Below are positions 25,664 to 35,258 of a DNA stretch of 64,000 nt, piece after piece (positions within the stretch are counted from its first letter, which is position 1; each line of letters opens with the position of its first letter). The stretch is from the NCBI RefSeq assembly GCF_026004115.1, contig NZ_BPIM01000001.1:1759501-1823500 (forward strand), in the 5' to 3' direction. A program made the translations under genes and the position numbers. Under the pieces are notes generated by a model. The model had not been told where the DNA came from, did no database searches, and saw only the letters and a program-made list of their open reading frames with translations. This DNA comes from Meiothermus sp. GTDB taxonomy: Bacteria > Deinococcota > Deinococci > Deinococcales > Thermaceae.

Positions 25664-26703
25664 AGGCAGTCGATACCAAAATGTTCAAGGAGGCTCACCA
25701 GGCGCCCGCTGTGGTGGAACAAGCCCTGCGGGAAAACAAGAGCGAAATGGAACTTCTGGGCACCTTTTTGCGCCGCCATACCCCGCCTTTTGTGCTCACG
25801 GTCGCCCGGGGCAGCTCCGACCACGCCGCCCTTTACGGCAAGTACCTCATCGAAAGCCTCCTGGGGCTGGTCTGTTCTTCGGCCATCCCCTCGGTGCACA
25901 CGGTCTACGGTCAACGCCTGGCCCTGCACCGGGCCCTGGTGGTGAGCATCTCGCAGTCGGGGCAGAGCCCCGACCTGATCGAGGTGACCCGCCAGGCCCG
26001 GCGCGACGGCGCTCTTACGCTGGCCCTGGTCAACCAGGAAAACTCGCCCCTGGCCCAGGCCGCCGAGGTGGTGCTGCCGCTGTGGGCCGGGCCCGAAGAA
26101 GCCGTGGCCGCCACCAAGAGCTACCTGGCCACCCTGGCCTCGTTGGCGCAGCTGGTGGCTGCCTGGGCCGAGGACAAGCCCCTCAAGGAGGCCCTGGCCA
26201 TGCTGCCCGAGGCCCTTTATAAAGCGGCCCATGCCAACTGGCAGGCGGGTCTGGGGGCCCTGGTGGAGGCCGATAATGGCCTGGTGGTGGGGCGCGGCTA
26301 TGCCTTTGCTGTGGCCAACGAGCTCGCCCTCAAGCTCAAGGAAACCAGCGCCTTCCACGCCGAGGCCCTGTCGGGGGCCGAACTGCTCCATGGCCCGGTG
26401 GCCCTGGTGGAGCCCGATTTTCCCTTGCTGGTACTGGTGCCCAGGGACAAGCCCCTGCCCAGCATGGTGGGTTTGCTGGAAAACCTGCGGGGTAAAGGGG
26501 GTCACCTGCTGGTGGCCTCCTCCGAGGCTGAGGCCCTGGATCTGGCCCACACCCCCCTGCCGCTGCCCACCAAGGTACACCCGGTGCTGGACTCAATTTT
26601 GCTGGCCCAGGCGTTCTATCCCTTTGCCGCCGAGCTTTCGGTGGCCCGGGGCCTCAACCCCGATGCGCCGCGCAATCTGTCCAAAGTGACGCGGACACGG
26701 TAG
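25660..26703 (+). CDS. SIS-domain glucosamine-6-phosphate deaminase (NagB-II/GlmS-like)
   Basis: 347 aa with two SIS domains and no amidotransferase domain. LTVARGSSDHAA near residue 47 and VVSISQSGQSPDLIE near residue 95 are sugar-phosphate loops of the GlmS C-terminal type, and ELALKLKETSAFHAEALSGAELLHGP (from about residue 223) is the second domain's Glu-containing substrate loop. Proteins of this shape next to nagA convert GlcN-6-P to Fru-6-P and ammonia, completing GlcNAc use. ATG 25660 overlaps the nagA stop; a longer frame exists upstream but lies inside nagA. Confidence 0.87.
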   Translation: MKAVDTKMFKEAHQAPAVVEQALRENKSEMELLGTFLRRHTPPFVLTVARGSSDHAALYGKYLIESLLGLVCSSAIPSVHTVYGQRLALHRALVVSISQSGQSPDLIEVTRQARRDGALTLALVNQENSPLAQAAEVVLPLWAGPEEAVAATKSYLATLASLAQLVAAWAEDKPLKEALAMLPEALYKAAHANWQAGLGALVEADNGLVVGRGYAFAVANELALKLKETSAFHAEALSGAELLHGPVALVEPDFPLLVLVPRDKPLPSMVGLLENLRGKGGHLLVASSEAEALDLAHTPLPLPTKVHPVLDSILLAQAFYPFAAELSVARGLNPDAPRNLSKVTRTR

Positions 26704-26768
26704 CGTGCTCTTCGCCCAGTGCCTGTTCATATATCCACCTGGCCGGCAAAGCGCGATAGGATGAAGCC

Positions 26769-27641
26769 ATGGAAATTCGTAAGATTGGTGTAATCGGTGC
26801 AGGGCAGATGGGGGCCGGCATTGCCCAGGTGGCGGCTCAGGCGGGCTACCAGGTGGTGTTGCGCGACCTCGAGACCTCCTTCCTCGAGCGCGGCCTCAGC
26901 AGTATCAAGCGCTCCATCGGAAAGCTCTTGGAAAAGGGCAAGCTCGACCAGAGCGCGCACGATGCCGCGCTGGAACGGATAAAAACTACCACCCAGCTGG
27001 CCGACCTCAAGGACTGCGACCTGATCGTTGAGGCCATTGTGGAGGACGAGCCCACCAAGCTCGAGCTCTTCCGTGAGCTTGACTCAATCGTAAAGTCCGA
27101 GGCTATTCTGGCCTCCAACACCTCCTCCATTCCCATTACCCGGCTGGCCTCGGCCACCCGCAGGCCCGAGCGCTTTATCGGGATGCACTTCATGAACCCG
27201 GTGCCGCTGATGGAACTTGTGGAGGTCATCCGGGGCTATCTGACCGACCAGGCCACCACCCAGGCTGTGCTGGACGCGGCCCGACGGATGGGCAAAACCC
27301 CGGTGGAGGTCAACGACTACCCCGGTTTCGTTTCCAACCGGGTGCTTTTGCCCATGCTCAACGAGGCCATCCAGTGTGTGATGGAAGGGGTGGCCACCCC
27401 GGAGGCCATAGACCAGGTCATGAAGCTGGGCATGAACCACCCCATGGGCCCCCTCACCCTGGCCGACTTCATTGGCCTGGACACCTGCCTCTCCATTATG
27501 GAGGTGCTGCACCGGGGCCTGGGCGACGATAAATACCGCCCCTCGCCCCTGCTGCGCAAGATGGTGCAGGCCGGGCTTTTGGGGCGTAAGAGCGGGCGGG
27601 GCTTCTACCGCTACGACGAAAAGGGCAACAAGATCGGATGA
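26769..27641 (+). CDS. 3-hydroxyacyl-CoA dehydrogenase (3-hydroxybutyryl-CoA type)
   Basis: NAD(P)-dependent oxidation of 3-hydroxybutyryl-CoA or related thioesters. [20 protein letters not shown] at the N-terminus is the Rossmann GxGxxG motif, [15 protein letters not shown] carries the active-site His-Asn region, and the C-terminal domain has [19 protein letters not shown]. At 290 aa it is a stand-alone Hbd/PaaH-type enzyme. TAGGAT at 26757-26762 lies six bases before ATG, consistent with leaderless transcription. It overlaps the following VOC gene by four bases. Confidence 0.92.
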   Translation: MEIRKIGVIGAGQMGAGIAQVAAQAGYQVVLRDLETSFLERGLSSIKRSIGKLLEKGKLDQSAHDAALERIKTTTQLADLKDCDLIVEAIVEDEPTKLELFRELDSIVKSEAILASNTSSIPITRLASATRRPERFIGMHFMNPVPLMELVEVIRGYLTDQATTQAVLDAARRMGKTPVEVNDYPGFVSNRVLLPMLNEAIQCVMEGVATPEAIDQVMKLGMNHPMGPLTLADFIGLDTCLSIMEVLHRGLGDDKYRPSPLLRKMVQAGLLGRKSGRGFYRYDEKGNKIG

Positions 27642-28249
27642 CCCGGCTGGATCACCTGGTGCTGGCGGCCAGGACCCTGGGAGAGGGGCTGCAGTACGTT
27701 CAGGATACCCTGGGGCTGGAGCTACCGCCCGCCGGAGGCAAGCACCCCTTGATGGGCACGCACAACCGTTTGCTGAACCTGGGCAACGGGGCCTATCTGG
27801 AAATCATCGCCATCGACCCCGAAGCCCCTCCGCCCGCCCAGCACCGTTGGTTCGACCTCGACCGCTTTACCGGGGCCCCGCGCCTGCGTACCTGGGTGGC
27901 CCGCACCGAGGATTTAGCGCGCTATCAGGGGTTTGGTCTGGGCCCGGCGCGGGAGGCCCGTAGGGGAGAACTGGAATGGCACATCACCCTCCCCGAAGAT
28001 GGGCGCCTGCACTGGGGCGGGGTGGTGCCTTACCTGATTCAGTGGGGCCTGCGCCACCCTACCCATACCCTGCCGAACGTGGGCTGCCGCCTGGTGGAAC
28101 TGGTGCTCTTTCACCCGGAGGCGGAAGCGGTTGCGCGGGTGCTGCAAAAGCTAGATCTCGAGCTGAACCAGATTCGCCTCGAGCCCGCTCCAAAGCCCGA
28201 GCTGAGGGCCTTTGTCCAGACCCCTGGAGGCTTACAGCTGCTGCGGTAG
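27638..28249 (+). CDS. VOC-superfamily (glyoxalase-like) protein
   Basis: 203 aa. [25 protein letters not shown] and [16 protein letters not shown] fit the PF13468 glyoxalase-like domain, a metal- or ligand-binding fold. A second betaalphabeta module follows ([15 protein letters not shown]). No reaction can be named. It starts inside the stop of the dehydrogenase (ATGA), so the two are co-translated and may act on the same metabolite. Confidence 0.75.
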   Translation: MTRLDHLVLAARTLGEGLQYVQDTLGLELPPAGGKHPLMGTHNRLLNLGNGAYLEIIAIDPEAPPPAQHRWFDLDRFTGAPRLRTWVARTEDLARYQGFGLGPAREARRGELEWHITLPEDGRLHWGGVVPYLIQWGLRHPTHTLPNVGCRLVELVLFHPEAEAVARVLQKLDLELNQIRLEPAPKPELRAFVQTPGGLQLLR

Positions 28250-29197
28250 TCACCCCTCGAGGGTCTTTTGGGTTGTCGAGGGCTTGCGCTGGGCGGCCAG
28301 GTGCGACAGCCAGGAACCCAGCCGGTCTACCAGCCGGCTCAAGGGGCCTTTTTGTGCCTGCCGGCGAGCCGAAAGGGTGGCTTCTTCAGGGCCTACATCA
28401 TGGCCGAGGGCCTGCGATAAGTAGTAGCGGTGGTCGGAAATCCACAGGTACAGGTCGGCCTCGGTGCGGCCCGGGAAATTCTTCATCACCCCGTTTTCGC
28501 GGATTTCCAGAATGGTGGGCAGGTAGAGGTTGTCGTACCAGTCGGTGACGGCTTCTTCCCAGCTTATAGAGCGCTTCTGGTTGAGGCCCATGAAGTACTG
28601 ATGGGTGTGGATGTGGTCGAGCAGTACGTCGTAGCGTCCGGCCTTGCTGAACAGGATGGGCTCGTGGCCCGGGCGCAACTCGGGCAGCCGGGTTTTCGCC
28701 AGAAACTCAGCGTACTCGCCCTTCAAAATCACATCCTTAAGGGTATCGTCGGGGTCTAGGTCTACCGGCACATCCAGCTCGGTCACATAGGCGTCTATGT
28801 AGTGCTGGCCCTGGGCTTTAGCCAGGGCGGTGCGGTGGTTGCCATCCTTGACAAAATATATATCGCCTACCTTGTAAACATGAATGGGGGGAAACTCGGT
28901 GCCCTCGAGCTGGGCCTGGCGCAGCTTGGTCCAGCGCTCCAGGGTAAAAGGTTCTTTGGGCATGAACTCGGCGTCGAAGTCGCCGTAGCGATCTACGGTG
29001 CCGATAATTTTGTCTACCTCGATGGTTTGTAACCCCCTGTACGACTCCCCTTTGGGTCGCAACTCTGAAACCGCACTGTAAGGCAGTAAATCGTTGTCTT
29101 TGCCGCGCAAGCGGCGCAGGATGTCGTGGATTAATACGCGGCGCGACAGAGCCTCTGCTTCCAATTGGGCTTGGCGCTCTAATTCCATAAACTTCAC
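28250..29197 (-). CDS. DUF4032-like protein with ParB-like nuclease fold
   Basis: 315 aa. IEVDKIIGTVDRYGDFD, FPPIHVYKVGDIYFVKDGNH and HRTALAKAQG in the first half form a ParB/Srx-like module (compare ...VVDGHHR... in ParB folds). The second half has WYDNLYLPTILEIRE, PGRTEADLYLWISDHR, the conserved region of DUF4032 proteins otherwise known mainly in actinobacteria. No biochemical role is established. The C-terminal tail is basic. The start at ATG 29197 or ATG 29188 cannot be decided. It converges on the VOC gene with no gap. Confidence 0.7.
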   Translation of the reverse strand: MKFMELERQAQLEAEALSRRVLIHDILRRLRGKDNDLLPYSAVSELRPKGESYRGLQTIEVDKIIGTVDRYGDFDAEFMPKEPFTLERWTKLRQAQLEGTEFPPIHVYKVGDIYFVKDGNHRTALAKAQGQHYIDAYVTELDVPVDLDPDDTLKDVILKGEYAEFLAKTRLPELRPGHEPILFSKAGRYDVLLDHIHTHQYFMGLNQKRSISWEEAVTDWYDNLYLPTILEIRENGVMKNFPGRTEADLYLWISDHRYYLSQALGHDVGPEEATLSARRQAQKGPLSRLVDRLGSWLSHLAAQRKPSTTQKTLEG

Positions 29198-29652
29198 CTT
29201 AGCGTATTAGCTTCAACAAAACATAGTTTCTGTATCACGACCCACTTGAGGCTGCTCTTAGCCTTCTCAGGTTGCGGGTTCCCCTGAATAGGGCTGCGGG
29301 TTTTGATGTTGGGGTTGAAGTCGAAGTTTTCTTTTCGACCCTGGCCCATTATAGCTCATTTATACAAGCGCTTTGTGTTCATCGGTCTTGCAAAGTATGG
29401 GTTATCGTGCGTTATGAACCCTTGGTGACGAGATGTACAGCGTCGGATGATTTGCGCTGGCATTTGACCCTGGACGCCCTTGACCGGTGACTCTAGACCC
29501 GCGACCCACGTAGACGCCTTCATAGCCACGGGTTGGGATAACGCTGTGCCGGGCTCAGTTCATCAAAGCCTCGAGGCCGGACTGCGATAAGTCAGGCCCT
29601 GGTGCATTGGTTTGCAGGCTTCCCTCATCTGCTCGGACTAAGATGGCCTTTG
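29198..29652. other. Intergenic region without a recognised gene
   Basis: About 450 bases between divergent genes. No tRNA or conserved frame is seen. Around 29460-29505 there is a degenerate GACCC-type run (TTGACCCTGGACGCCCTTGACC and GACTCTAGACCCGCGACCC). It presumably contains promoters for both neighbours, but none is convincing by eye. Confidence 0.5.
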
Positions 29653-30903
29653 ATGCGCTTTGTTGTATTTGCATTGATGTGCTTGTTGCCACTGGCCTGG
29701 GCCTACACCGAAGGGGTAATATATATTCCTCTGGATGACCGGCCACCCAACTGGTCGCCCTGCACCTGGAAGTTGGTAGATTGCCCGCCTAGAACGCTTT
29801 ACCAGGGTCGGGATGGCGTAAATCCGCAGGATCTCTTGAATTGGCTGCAAGAACAGCCGGGTCGCACGCTGATTGTCAGCCTGGACGCGCTGGTATACGG
29901 CGGGCTGGTGCAGAGCCGCAGTTCTGCCCTGGCCTTGCACGAGGCTCTGGATCGCCTGGAAGTGCTGTTCCGCTGGCGGGAGCGCACCAATGCACAGGTG
30001 CTGGCCTTTGGTGTGATTCCAAGACATCCCGATGCTACCAACCGCGAGCGAAACCTGGCGCTGTTGCGCAACCTGGCTAATGGCTTTGTGTACGTCGAAG
30101 CGCCCTGGGACGATGCTTTGCCCGGCTCGCCCGCTGTGGCCGAGGCCGCTACGCTGCCCATTCCGACCCGGCCTGGGGCCGACGAAGCCGGACAGGTTTT
30201 GTTGTTGCGGGCGCTGAATCCGGGAGTGCGGGTGCGGGTGCTCTACGACAATCCTCAGGCGGCCCCGCAGGTTACGCGCTACGACGGGATTCCCTTGCAG
30301 GAATCCGTAGCACGCTTGCTGGCCTCGGCGGGAGCGGTGCTGGTGGACAGCCAGCCCGATCTGGTGCTCATGGTCTACACCGGAGGAGACCCCCGACGGG
30401 GGGTTCTAACCGTATTGCGCGGCTTGCGCGAGGCCCCGGTAGCGGTGGCCGATATTGCCCGGGTCAACCGGGGCGATGCTTCGCTGGTACGGTATCTGGT
30501 GGCACTGGACCTCTACCGCGATCTGGCGGCGTACGCTGCGTGGGGAACCCCCGCCAACAATCTGGGGACTGCTTTAGCCCAGGGGGGCTTGTTTGCGGTT
30601 TCCCTTTGCCAGAAAGCTGGAAATCCTCCGACCGCATGCCAGGAATGGCGCAGCCGTGCCCTGGCCCAGGCCTACCTCGAGTTTCTTTGGGGAGAGATAG
30701 GCCGGCCCTGGGTGCGTGCCCGCTTTCCCGAACCCCTCACCGAGGAGGCCGCCCGCTACGTTTTTGAGCAATTACAATCTGAACCTACTCCACACTTGAG
30801 GCTGGGGCAACTTCAGCCAACGGGTCTGATATTCCCCTGGAGACGCAGCTTTGAAGCCGAATGGCAATTCCGACTGGAGCCGGTCGATCAAACGCAACGT
30901 TGA
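29653..30903 (+). CDS. DUF4127 family protein, exported paralogue
   Basis: 416 aa, beginning with a signal peptide (MRFVVFALMCLLPLAWA, cleavage before YTEG). The mature protein starts VIYIPLDDRPPNW, the DUF4127 signature in which Asp-x-Arg-Pro also occurs in the cluster copy (LLLPADTRPV). Other shared segments are LDALVYGGLVQSR, RPGADEAGQVLLLRALN, VAVADIARVNRGDAS and AAWGTPANNLGTALAQGG. It is intact, unlike the copy at 19839, and shorter because it lacks most of the middle insertion. Function unknown. ATG 29653 is preferred to GTG 29602 because it starts the signal peptide. Confidence 0.82.
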   Translation: MRFVVFALMCLLPLAWAYTEGVIYIPLDDRPPNWSPCTWKLVDCPPRTLYQGRDGVNPQDLLNWLQEQPGRTLIVSLDALVYGGLVQSRSSALALHEALDRLEVLFRWRERTNAQVLAFGVIPRHPDATNRERNLALLRNLANGFVYVEAPWDDALPGSPAVAEAATLPIPTRPGADEAGQVLLLRALNPGVRVRVLYDNPQAAPQVTRYDGIPLQESVARLLASAGAVLVDSQPDLVLMVYTGGDPRRGVLTVLRGLREAPVAVADIARVNRGDASLVRYLVALDLYRDLAAYAAWGTPANNLGTALAQGGLFAVSLCQKAGNPPTACQEWRSRALAQAYLEFLWGEIGRPWVRARFPEPLTEEAARYVFEQLQSEPTPHLRLGQLQPTGLIFPWRRSFEAEWQFRLEPVDQTQR

Positions 30904-31060
30904 GCCCTGGAATGCTTTTAGAAATGAGTTAAAAATGCCTTGCTGAGGGTATTTAATGCGCACAATAAAACCCTAAGCTCAAACCAACAGCGGCAGTTGG
31001 AATTGCAGGTTGTGATGCGTGAACTTGCGCTACGGTTACGTAGTCCTAGGCTATGTTGAT

Positions 31061-33652
31061 ATGAGCGTTCCATATCAGGGCATGCTGGCCCTCCTGCGAG
31101 AACTGGTGAGCAGCCCAGATCTGGAGTCGCTTGTAACGGCGGCCCTCGAGGGGGCCTTGCGCTTGATTCCCGGGGCTCAGGCTGGCTCTGTCTTGCTGCG
31201 GCAAGGTAACTTTTATCGTTTTGTGGCCATGCGAGTCCACAACATTCCTTTGCCCCGTTACTCCCTGAGCCTTGAAGATGAGCTGCGCTGGTATGGGGCC
31301 AGCCTTGAAGATGCGCTCTTGGCCCGGCCCAACATTGTGCAGGTTCGGCCCGAGCTGAGCGGGCTTGTTGCCCAAGACCGGCAGACCCTGCACCAGATTT
31401 ACTGGTCACTGAATGTACCCATACCGCTCAATGGCAAGGTAGAAGCCTGGCTCTGCCTCGACCGTCTCGAAGCGGCTCCGTTCTCTTCGGAGGCCTTGCC
31501 CCTGGCCCAGGAGTTGGGCTCTAGCCTGGGGGTGGTGTTGCAGACCCTGAAAGAGCGGCAAAACACCCAGGCTCGCCTCGAGCGCGAAGAACGGCTGGCC
31601 CGGGTACTGGGGATTCTTTCCACCTTTCGCGAAACAGAGCTATTGTGGCAGTCGTTGCCCCATCTGATTTTAGAGATACTGGGCGAGGAGCGGGCAGTGA
31701 CCTTACGGCGGGTAGGTGATGAGCTCCGGGTATTTGCGGCCTTGAACTGGGATGAGGCGCTGGGTCTTACCGTGCCCCGGGGTAAAGGGGTTTCGTGGCT
31801 AGCCCTCGAGGAACGAACCGTCCAGATGGTGCGAATGGATGATCCCCGATTACATCTGAATGTAGTCACAGACCCTGCAGATTTTGCGGCCTTTGTGCCT
31901 GTGCAGGATGCCCACGGCGAGGGTTTCGGTGTGGTGGTTGCATATTCAAAATACCCGTTCGAACCGGAGGATGCCGCCGTGCTGGAATCGTTTGGCCGGG
32001 GCGTTGGGCAGGTGCTGGCACGGCTGGAAGCCCAGGCTGCTCAGGAGCGCGAGCTAGCCCGCTTACAAACCCTGACCCACATCAGCCAGCGTTTGACCGC
32101 TGCACAAACCACCGAAGAGCTGCTGCAACAGATTGTGCGAGAAGCCCTGGAGCAGACCAAAGCCTCGACCAGCCTGGTCACGCTTTACCGCCCCAAAGAC
32201 GATGTGCTCGAGGTGGTGGCAGCGGCAGGTCATGCCGCCGAACAGGCCGCAGGCACCCGTCATCCACGGGGTAAGGGTTTGGCCTGGCGGGTGCTGGAAC
32301 ACCGCGGTACCTTGTATTTGCCTGATGCCTCAATAGAATCCAGCGCGGTTTTTACCTCTGGTAGTCGGGTCAAAGCAGCCTATCTGGGGGTGCTGCTGGG
32401 CGACCCGGAGGGGCGAACCGTGGGGGTGCTATCGGTGGATACGGCTGGGACAGGGGGGGCGATACAGCTTCAGGATCGCTATGCCCTGGAGGCACTGGCC
32501 AGGGTGGCGGGGGTGATGCTTTCACGTTTGCAAGCCCTCGAGCAGGCCTACCAGCAAACCGATAACTACCGGGCGCTGGTGCAGATGTCCACCGACCTGG
32601 AGATGCTGGATGACCCGCAGGCCATGGCTCAGCGGGCCATCGAAACCTTGCTGAGCCTGACGGGTTTACATGCAGGAGGGGTTTTTCGCTTCGTGGCCGG
32701 TAGTGAAGATCCACAAAGCGGTCATCTAGAACTTCAGGTACGGCATGGACGCTACGGACTGGGTGAGCTGCTAAGCTATCTTGACATCCTGCCGGTGCGC
32801 ATAGGAGAAGGCTTCATGGGCAAGGCCCTGGCAACCGGCCAGACCCAGCTACTCGACGACTATCAAACCTGGGAAGGCGCCTGGCCCAGATTCAAGAATC
32901 TGGCGCTGCGCACGGCCGTCACCACCCCCCTACAGGTTCGGGGCCAGCCGCATGGGGCCCTGACCCTGGCCAGTTTTCACCACAAGGTGGCGATTTCAGA
33001 TGAAAATATCTCGCTCCTGGAGGCGGTGGCGCGGCGGTTGGAACGGGCCTGGGAACGTGTGCGACACCTGGAAGAGATCACCCGTACCCGCGAGGATGCC
33101 CTGCGCGCGCTGGGACTGGGTCTGGAGTTGCGCGACCTCGAGACCAAGGGGCACACCGACCGGGTGGTGGCCCTGAGCGAAGCCCTGGGGCGGCGCCTGG
33201 GCTTTGGTGACCTCGAGGGCCTTCGCATGGGGGCCTACCTGCACGACCTGGGTAAGCTGGCCATCCCGGACTCAATTTTGCTCAAACCCGGCACCCTCAC
33301 CGATGCCGAGTGGCGCATCATGCAAAGCCACTGCGATATTGGGTTTGGCATGCTGGAAAACCTGGGGTTCTTGTCCCAGACGGCCCGCAACATCGTGCGC
33401 TACCACCACGAGCGGATCGATGGCTCCGGCTATCCCTTTGGCCTGACCCGCGATGAGATTCCCCTCGAGGCCCGTCTTTTTGCCGTAGTAGATGTGTACG
33501 ATGCCCTGCTGCAGTCGCGCCCCTATAAGGCTGCCTGGAGCCAGCAAGATGCCCTGCGTGAGCTGCGCAAACAAGCGGGTGATACCCTCGATGCCCGTAT
33601 CGCGCAGGAATTTATCGCCCTGATTAGCGAGCAAGTGCAAACCCGAAAATAG
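31061..33652 (+). CDS. Multi-GAF sensor with HD-GYP phosphodiesterase domain
   Basis: About 863 aa and apparently soluble. Three to four GAF-like modules occupy residues 1-660 (for example LTHISQRLTAAQTTEELLQQIV and LVQMSTDLEMLDDPQAMAQRAIE at module starts). A short coiled linker leads to an HD-GYP domain: GHTDRV near 696, HDLGK near 728, and HHERIDGSGYP near 782. Such domains hydrolyse cyclic di-GMP. No receiver domain or TM is present, so input is probably an intracellular ligand sensed by GAF modules. ATG 31061 is preferred to GTG 31019. It could oppose the cyclase at 4295-5416. Confidence 0.9.
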   Translation: MSVPYQGMLALLRELVSSPDLESLVTAALEGALRLIPGAQAGSVLLRQGNFYRFVAMRVHNIPLPRYSLSLEDELRWYGASLEDALLARPNIVQVRPELSGLVAQDRQTLHQIYWSLNVPIPLNGKVEAWLCLDRLEAAPFSSEALPLAQELGSSLGVVLQTLKERQNTQARLEREERLARVLGILSTFRETELLWQSLPHLILEILGEERAVTLRRVGDELRVFAALNWDEALGLTVPRGKGVSWLALEERTVQMVRMDDPRLHLNVVTDPADFAAFVPVQDAHGEGFGVVVAYSKYPFEPEDAAVLESFGRGVGQVLARLEAQAAQERELARLQTLTHISQRLTAAQTTEELLQQIVREALEQTKASTSLVTLYRPKDDVLEVVAAAGHAAEQAAGTRHPRGKGLAWRVLEHRGTLYLPDASIESSAVFTSGSRVKAAYLGVLLGDPEGRTVGVLSVDTAGTGGAIQLQDRYALEALARVAGVMLSRLQALEQAYQQTDNYRALVQMSTDLEMLDDPQAMAQRAIETLLSLTGLHAGGVFRFVAGSEDPQSGHLELQVRHGRYGLGELLSYLDILPVRIGEGFMGKALATGQTQLLDDYQTWEGAWPRFKNLALRTAVTTPLQVRGQPHGALTLASFHHKVAISDENISLLEAVARRLERAWERVRHLEEITRTREDALRALGLGLELRDLETKGHTDRVVALSEALGRRLGFGDLEGLRMGAYLHDLGKLAIPDSILLKPGTLTDAEWRIMQSHCDIGFGMLENLGFLSQTARNIVRYHHERIDGSGYPFGLTRDEIPLEARLFAVVDVYDALLQSRPYKAAWSQQDALRELRKQAGDTLDARIAQEFIALISEQVQTRK

Positions 33653-33824
33653 CCAGGGCTTGTGGGCTGGCAAAGCAATCCAGAAAGGCTGCGAGCGCCC
33701 TGGGTTGTATTCCCCGGATACTGGGATGCACCTAAATTCGAGTTTTCGGTGCAACGAAATGGATACTGGGGTGCTATACTTTGTCGGTTGACGCGGCTTT
33801 ACTGCGTGCTACAGGAGGATAAAG

Positions 33825-35000
33825 TTGCAACGACTGGTAACTTCGGAATCGGTGACGGAAGGGCACCCCGACAAACTGGCCGACCGCATTTCTGATGCGG
33901 TGCTGGATGCGATTCTGGCCGAGGATGCCGAGGCCAGGGTGGCCTGCGAAACCCTGGTGACCACAGGCTTGGTGATGGTAGCAGGCGAGATTACCACCAA
34001 GAGCTATGTGGACATTCCCCGCCTGGTGCGCCAGACCGTGCTCGAGGTGGGCTATACCCGGGCCAAATACGGCTTCGATGGCGATACCTGTGCGGTGCTT
34101 ACGGCCATAGACGAGCAGTCGCCCGACATTGCCGGCGGGGTCAACGAGTCCTGGGAGTGGCGGGTGCTGGGCTCGCGGGACGAGTTCGACCGGGTGGGTG
34201 CGGGCGATCAGGGCCTGATGTTTGGCTACGCCACCGACGAGACCCCTGAACTAATGCCGCTGCCCATCTCGCTGGCCCACCGTCTGACCAGGCGGCTGGC
34301 CGAAGCCCGTAAAACCGGCGAAATCCCCTACCTGCGCCCTGATGGTAAGGCCCAGGTGACCGTGGTTTATGAGGGTCAGAAGCCGCTGTATGTGGGTACG
34401 GCCCTGGTTTCCACCCAGCACTCCGAAGAGGTTGAGACCGACCAGATCCAGCACGACATTCGCACCCTGGTCATCGAAAAGGCCATTCCGGAGCAGTACC
34501 TGAGCAAGGAAACCCAGTACCTGGTGAACCCCTCGGGCAAGTTTGTGATTGGCGGGCCACACGGCGACACCGGCCTGACCGGGCGCAAGATAATCGTGGA
34601 TACCTACGGGGGTGCGGTTCCTCACGGTGGGGGGGCCTTTAGCGGTAAAGACCCCACCAAGGTAGACCGCTCGGCAGCCTACTACGCCCGTTACATCGCC
34701 AAGAATATTGTGTCAGCCGGGCTGGCCAAACGTGCGCTCATCGAGCTGGCCTATGCCATCGGCAAAGCCCGCCCGGTGGGCATGCGGGTCGAGACCTTCG
34801 GCACAGGTATGGTGCCCGATGAAAAGCTGACCGAAGCTGCCCAAAAAGTCTTTGATGCCCGTCCCAGGGCCATCATCGAGAACCTCAACCTGCGCCGCCC
34901 CATCTACACCGCCACCTCGGCCTATGGCCATTTTGGCCGCGAGGGCTTCCCCTGGGAAAACACCGATAAGGTTGAGGCGCTTCGCCAGCTTCTGCCATAA
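33825..35000 (+). CDS. metK: S-adenosylmethionine synthetase
   Basis: Makes S-adenosylmethionine from methionine and ATP. 391 aa. [24 protein letters not shown] at the start (ATP and Mg binding), [16 protein letters not shown] near 126 (the GAGDQG hexapeptide), and [16 protein letters not shown] near 268 (P-loop) are diagnostic. The start is TTG 33825 with AGGAGGAT eight bases upstream. TATACT at 33775-33780 is a likely -10 but the -35 is weak. I see no SAM riboswitch in the 170-base leader region. Confidence 0.97.
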   Translation: MQRLVTSESVTEGHPDKLADRISDAVLDAILAEDAEARVACETLVTTGLVMVAGEITTKSYVDIPRLVRQTVLEVGYTRAKYGFDGDTCAVLTAIDEQSPDIAGGVNESWEWRVLGSRDEFDRVGAGDQGLMFGYATDETPELMPLPISLAHRLTRRLAEARKTGEIPYLRPDGKAQVTVVYEGQKPLYVGTALVSTQHSEEVETDQIQHDIRTLVIEKAIPEQYLSKETQYLVNPSGKFVIGGPHGDTGLTGRKIIVDTYGGAVPHGGGAFSGKDPTKVDRSAAYYARYIAKNIVSAGLAKRALIELAYAIGKARPVGMRVETFGTGMVPDEKLTEAAQKVFDARPRAIIENLNLRRPIYTATSAYGHFGREGFPWENTDKVEALRQLLP

Positions 35001-35188
35001 CCTGCCTGTGATACCAACTTTACTTGGACAGTTAGCTTTGAGGGTCGTCCCAAGCCCCCTCATCCGGCGACACCCCAGGTGCAGTCAAGCGTGTTCCTAT
35101 CGCTGTTTGTAAATAGCGCGGTCGGGGTGTCGCCACCTTCTCCCTCCAGGAGAAGGCAAGGGTTCGTGTGGATTTGGTATGAAGGACC

Positions 35189-35215
35189 AAGACGGCTTTC
35201 GGGCCGTCTTTTTTT
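35189..35215 (+). terminator. Rho-independent terminator
   Basis: AAGACGGC / GCCGTCTT stem of eight bases with a six-base loop (TTTCGG), followed by seven T in all. It ends the metK unit and separates it from the proline operon promoter four bases later. Confidence 0.85.
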
Positions 35216-35218
35216 GAT

Positions 35219-35254
35219 TTGACCCGGCTATCCCAGAGATGTATACTGTATACA
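35219..35254 (+). promoter_or_regulatory. Promoter and GntR operator of the proline operon
   Basis: TTGACC (35219-35224), 17-base spacer, TATACT (35242-35247). A perfect 15-base dyad, TGTATAC-T-GTATACA (35240-35254), covers the -10 box and the probable start site, five bases before ATG. FadR/GntR dimers bind dyads of this size, so autorepression by the encoded regulator is strongly suggested. Confidence 0.8.
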
Positions 35255-35258
35255 CTTT

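Noticed and set aside
29198-29652. A tRNA or small RNA gene in the gap
   Set aside because: No cloverleaf-like arms, no GGTTC-A-A-TCC type T-arm and no clear terminator.
33653-33824. SAM riboswitch before metK
   Set aside because: I could not find the conserved helices of any known SAM riboswitch class; only a -10 box and a strong ribosome-binding site are visible.
34998-35188. Another copy of the dispersed repeat after metK (GATACCAACTTTACTTGG, ACAGTTAG)
   Set aside because: Only a few bases resemble the repeat ends; neither the paired hairpins nor the junction block are present.
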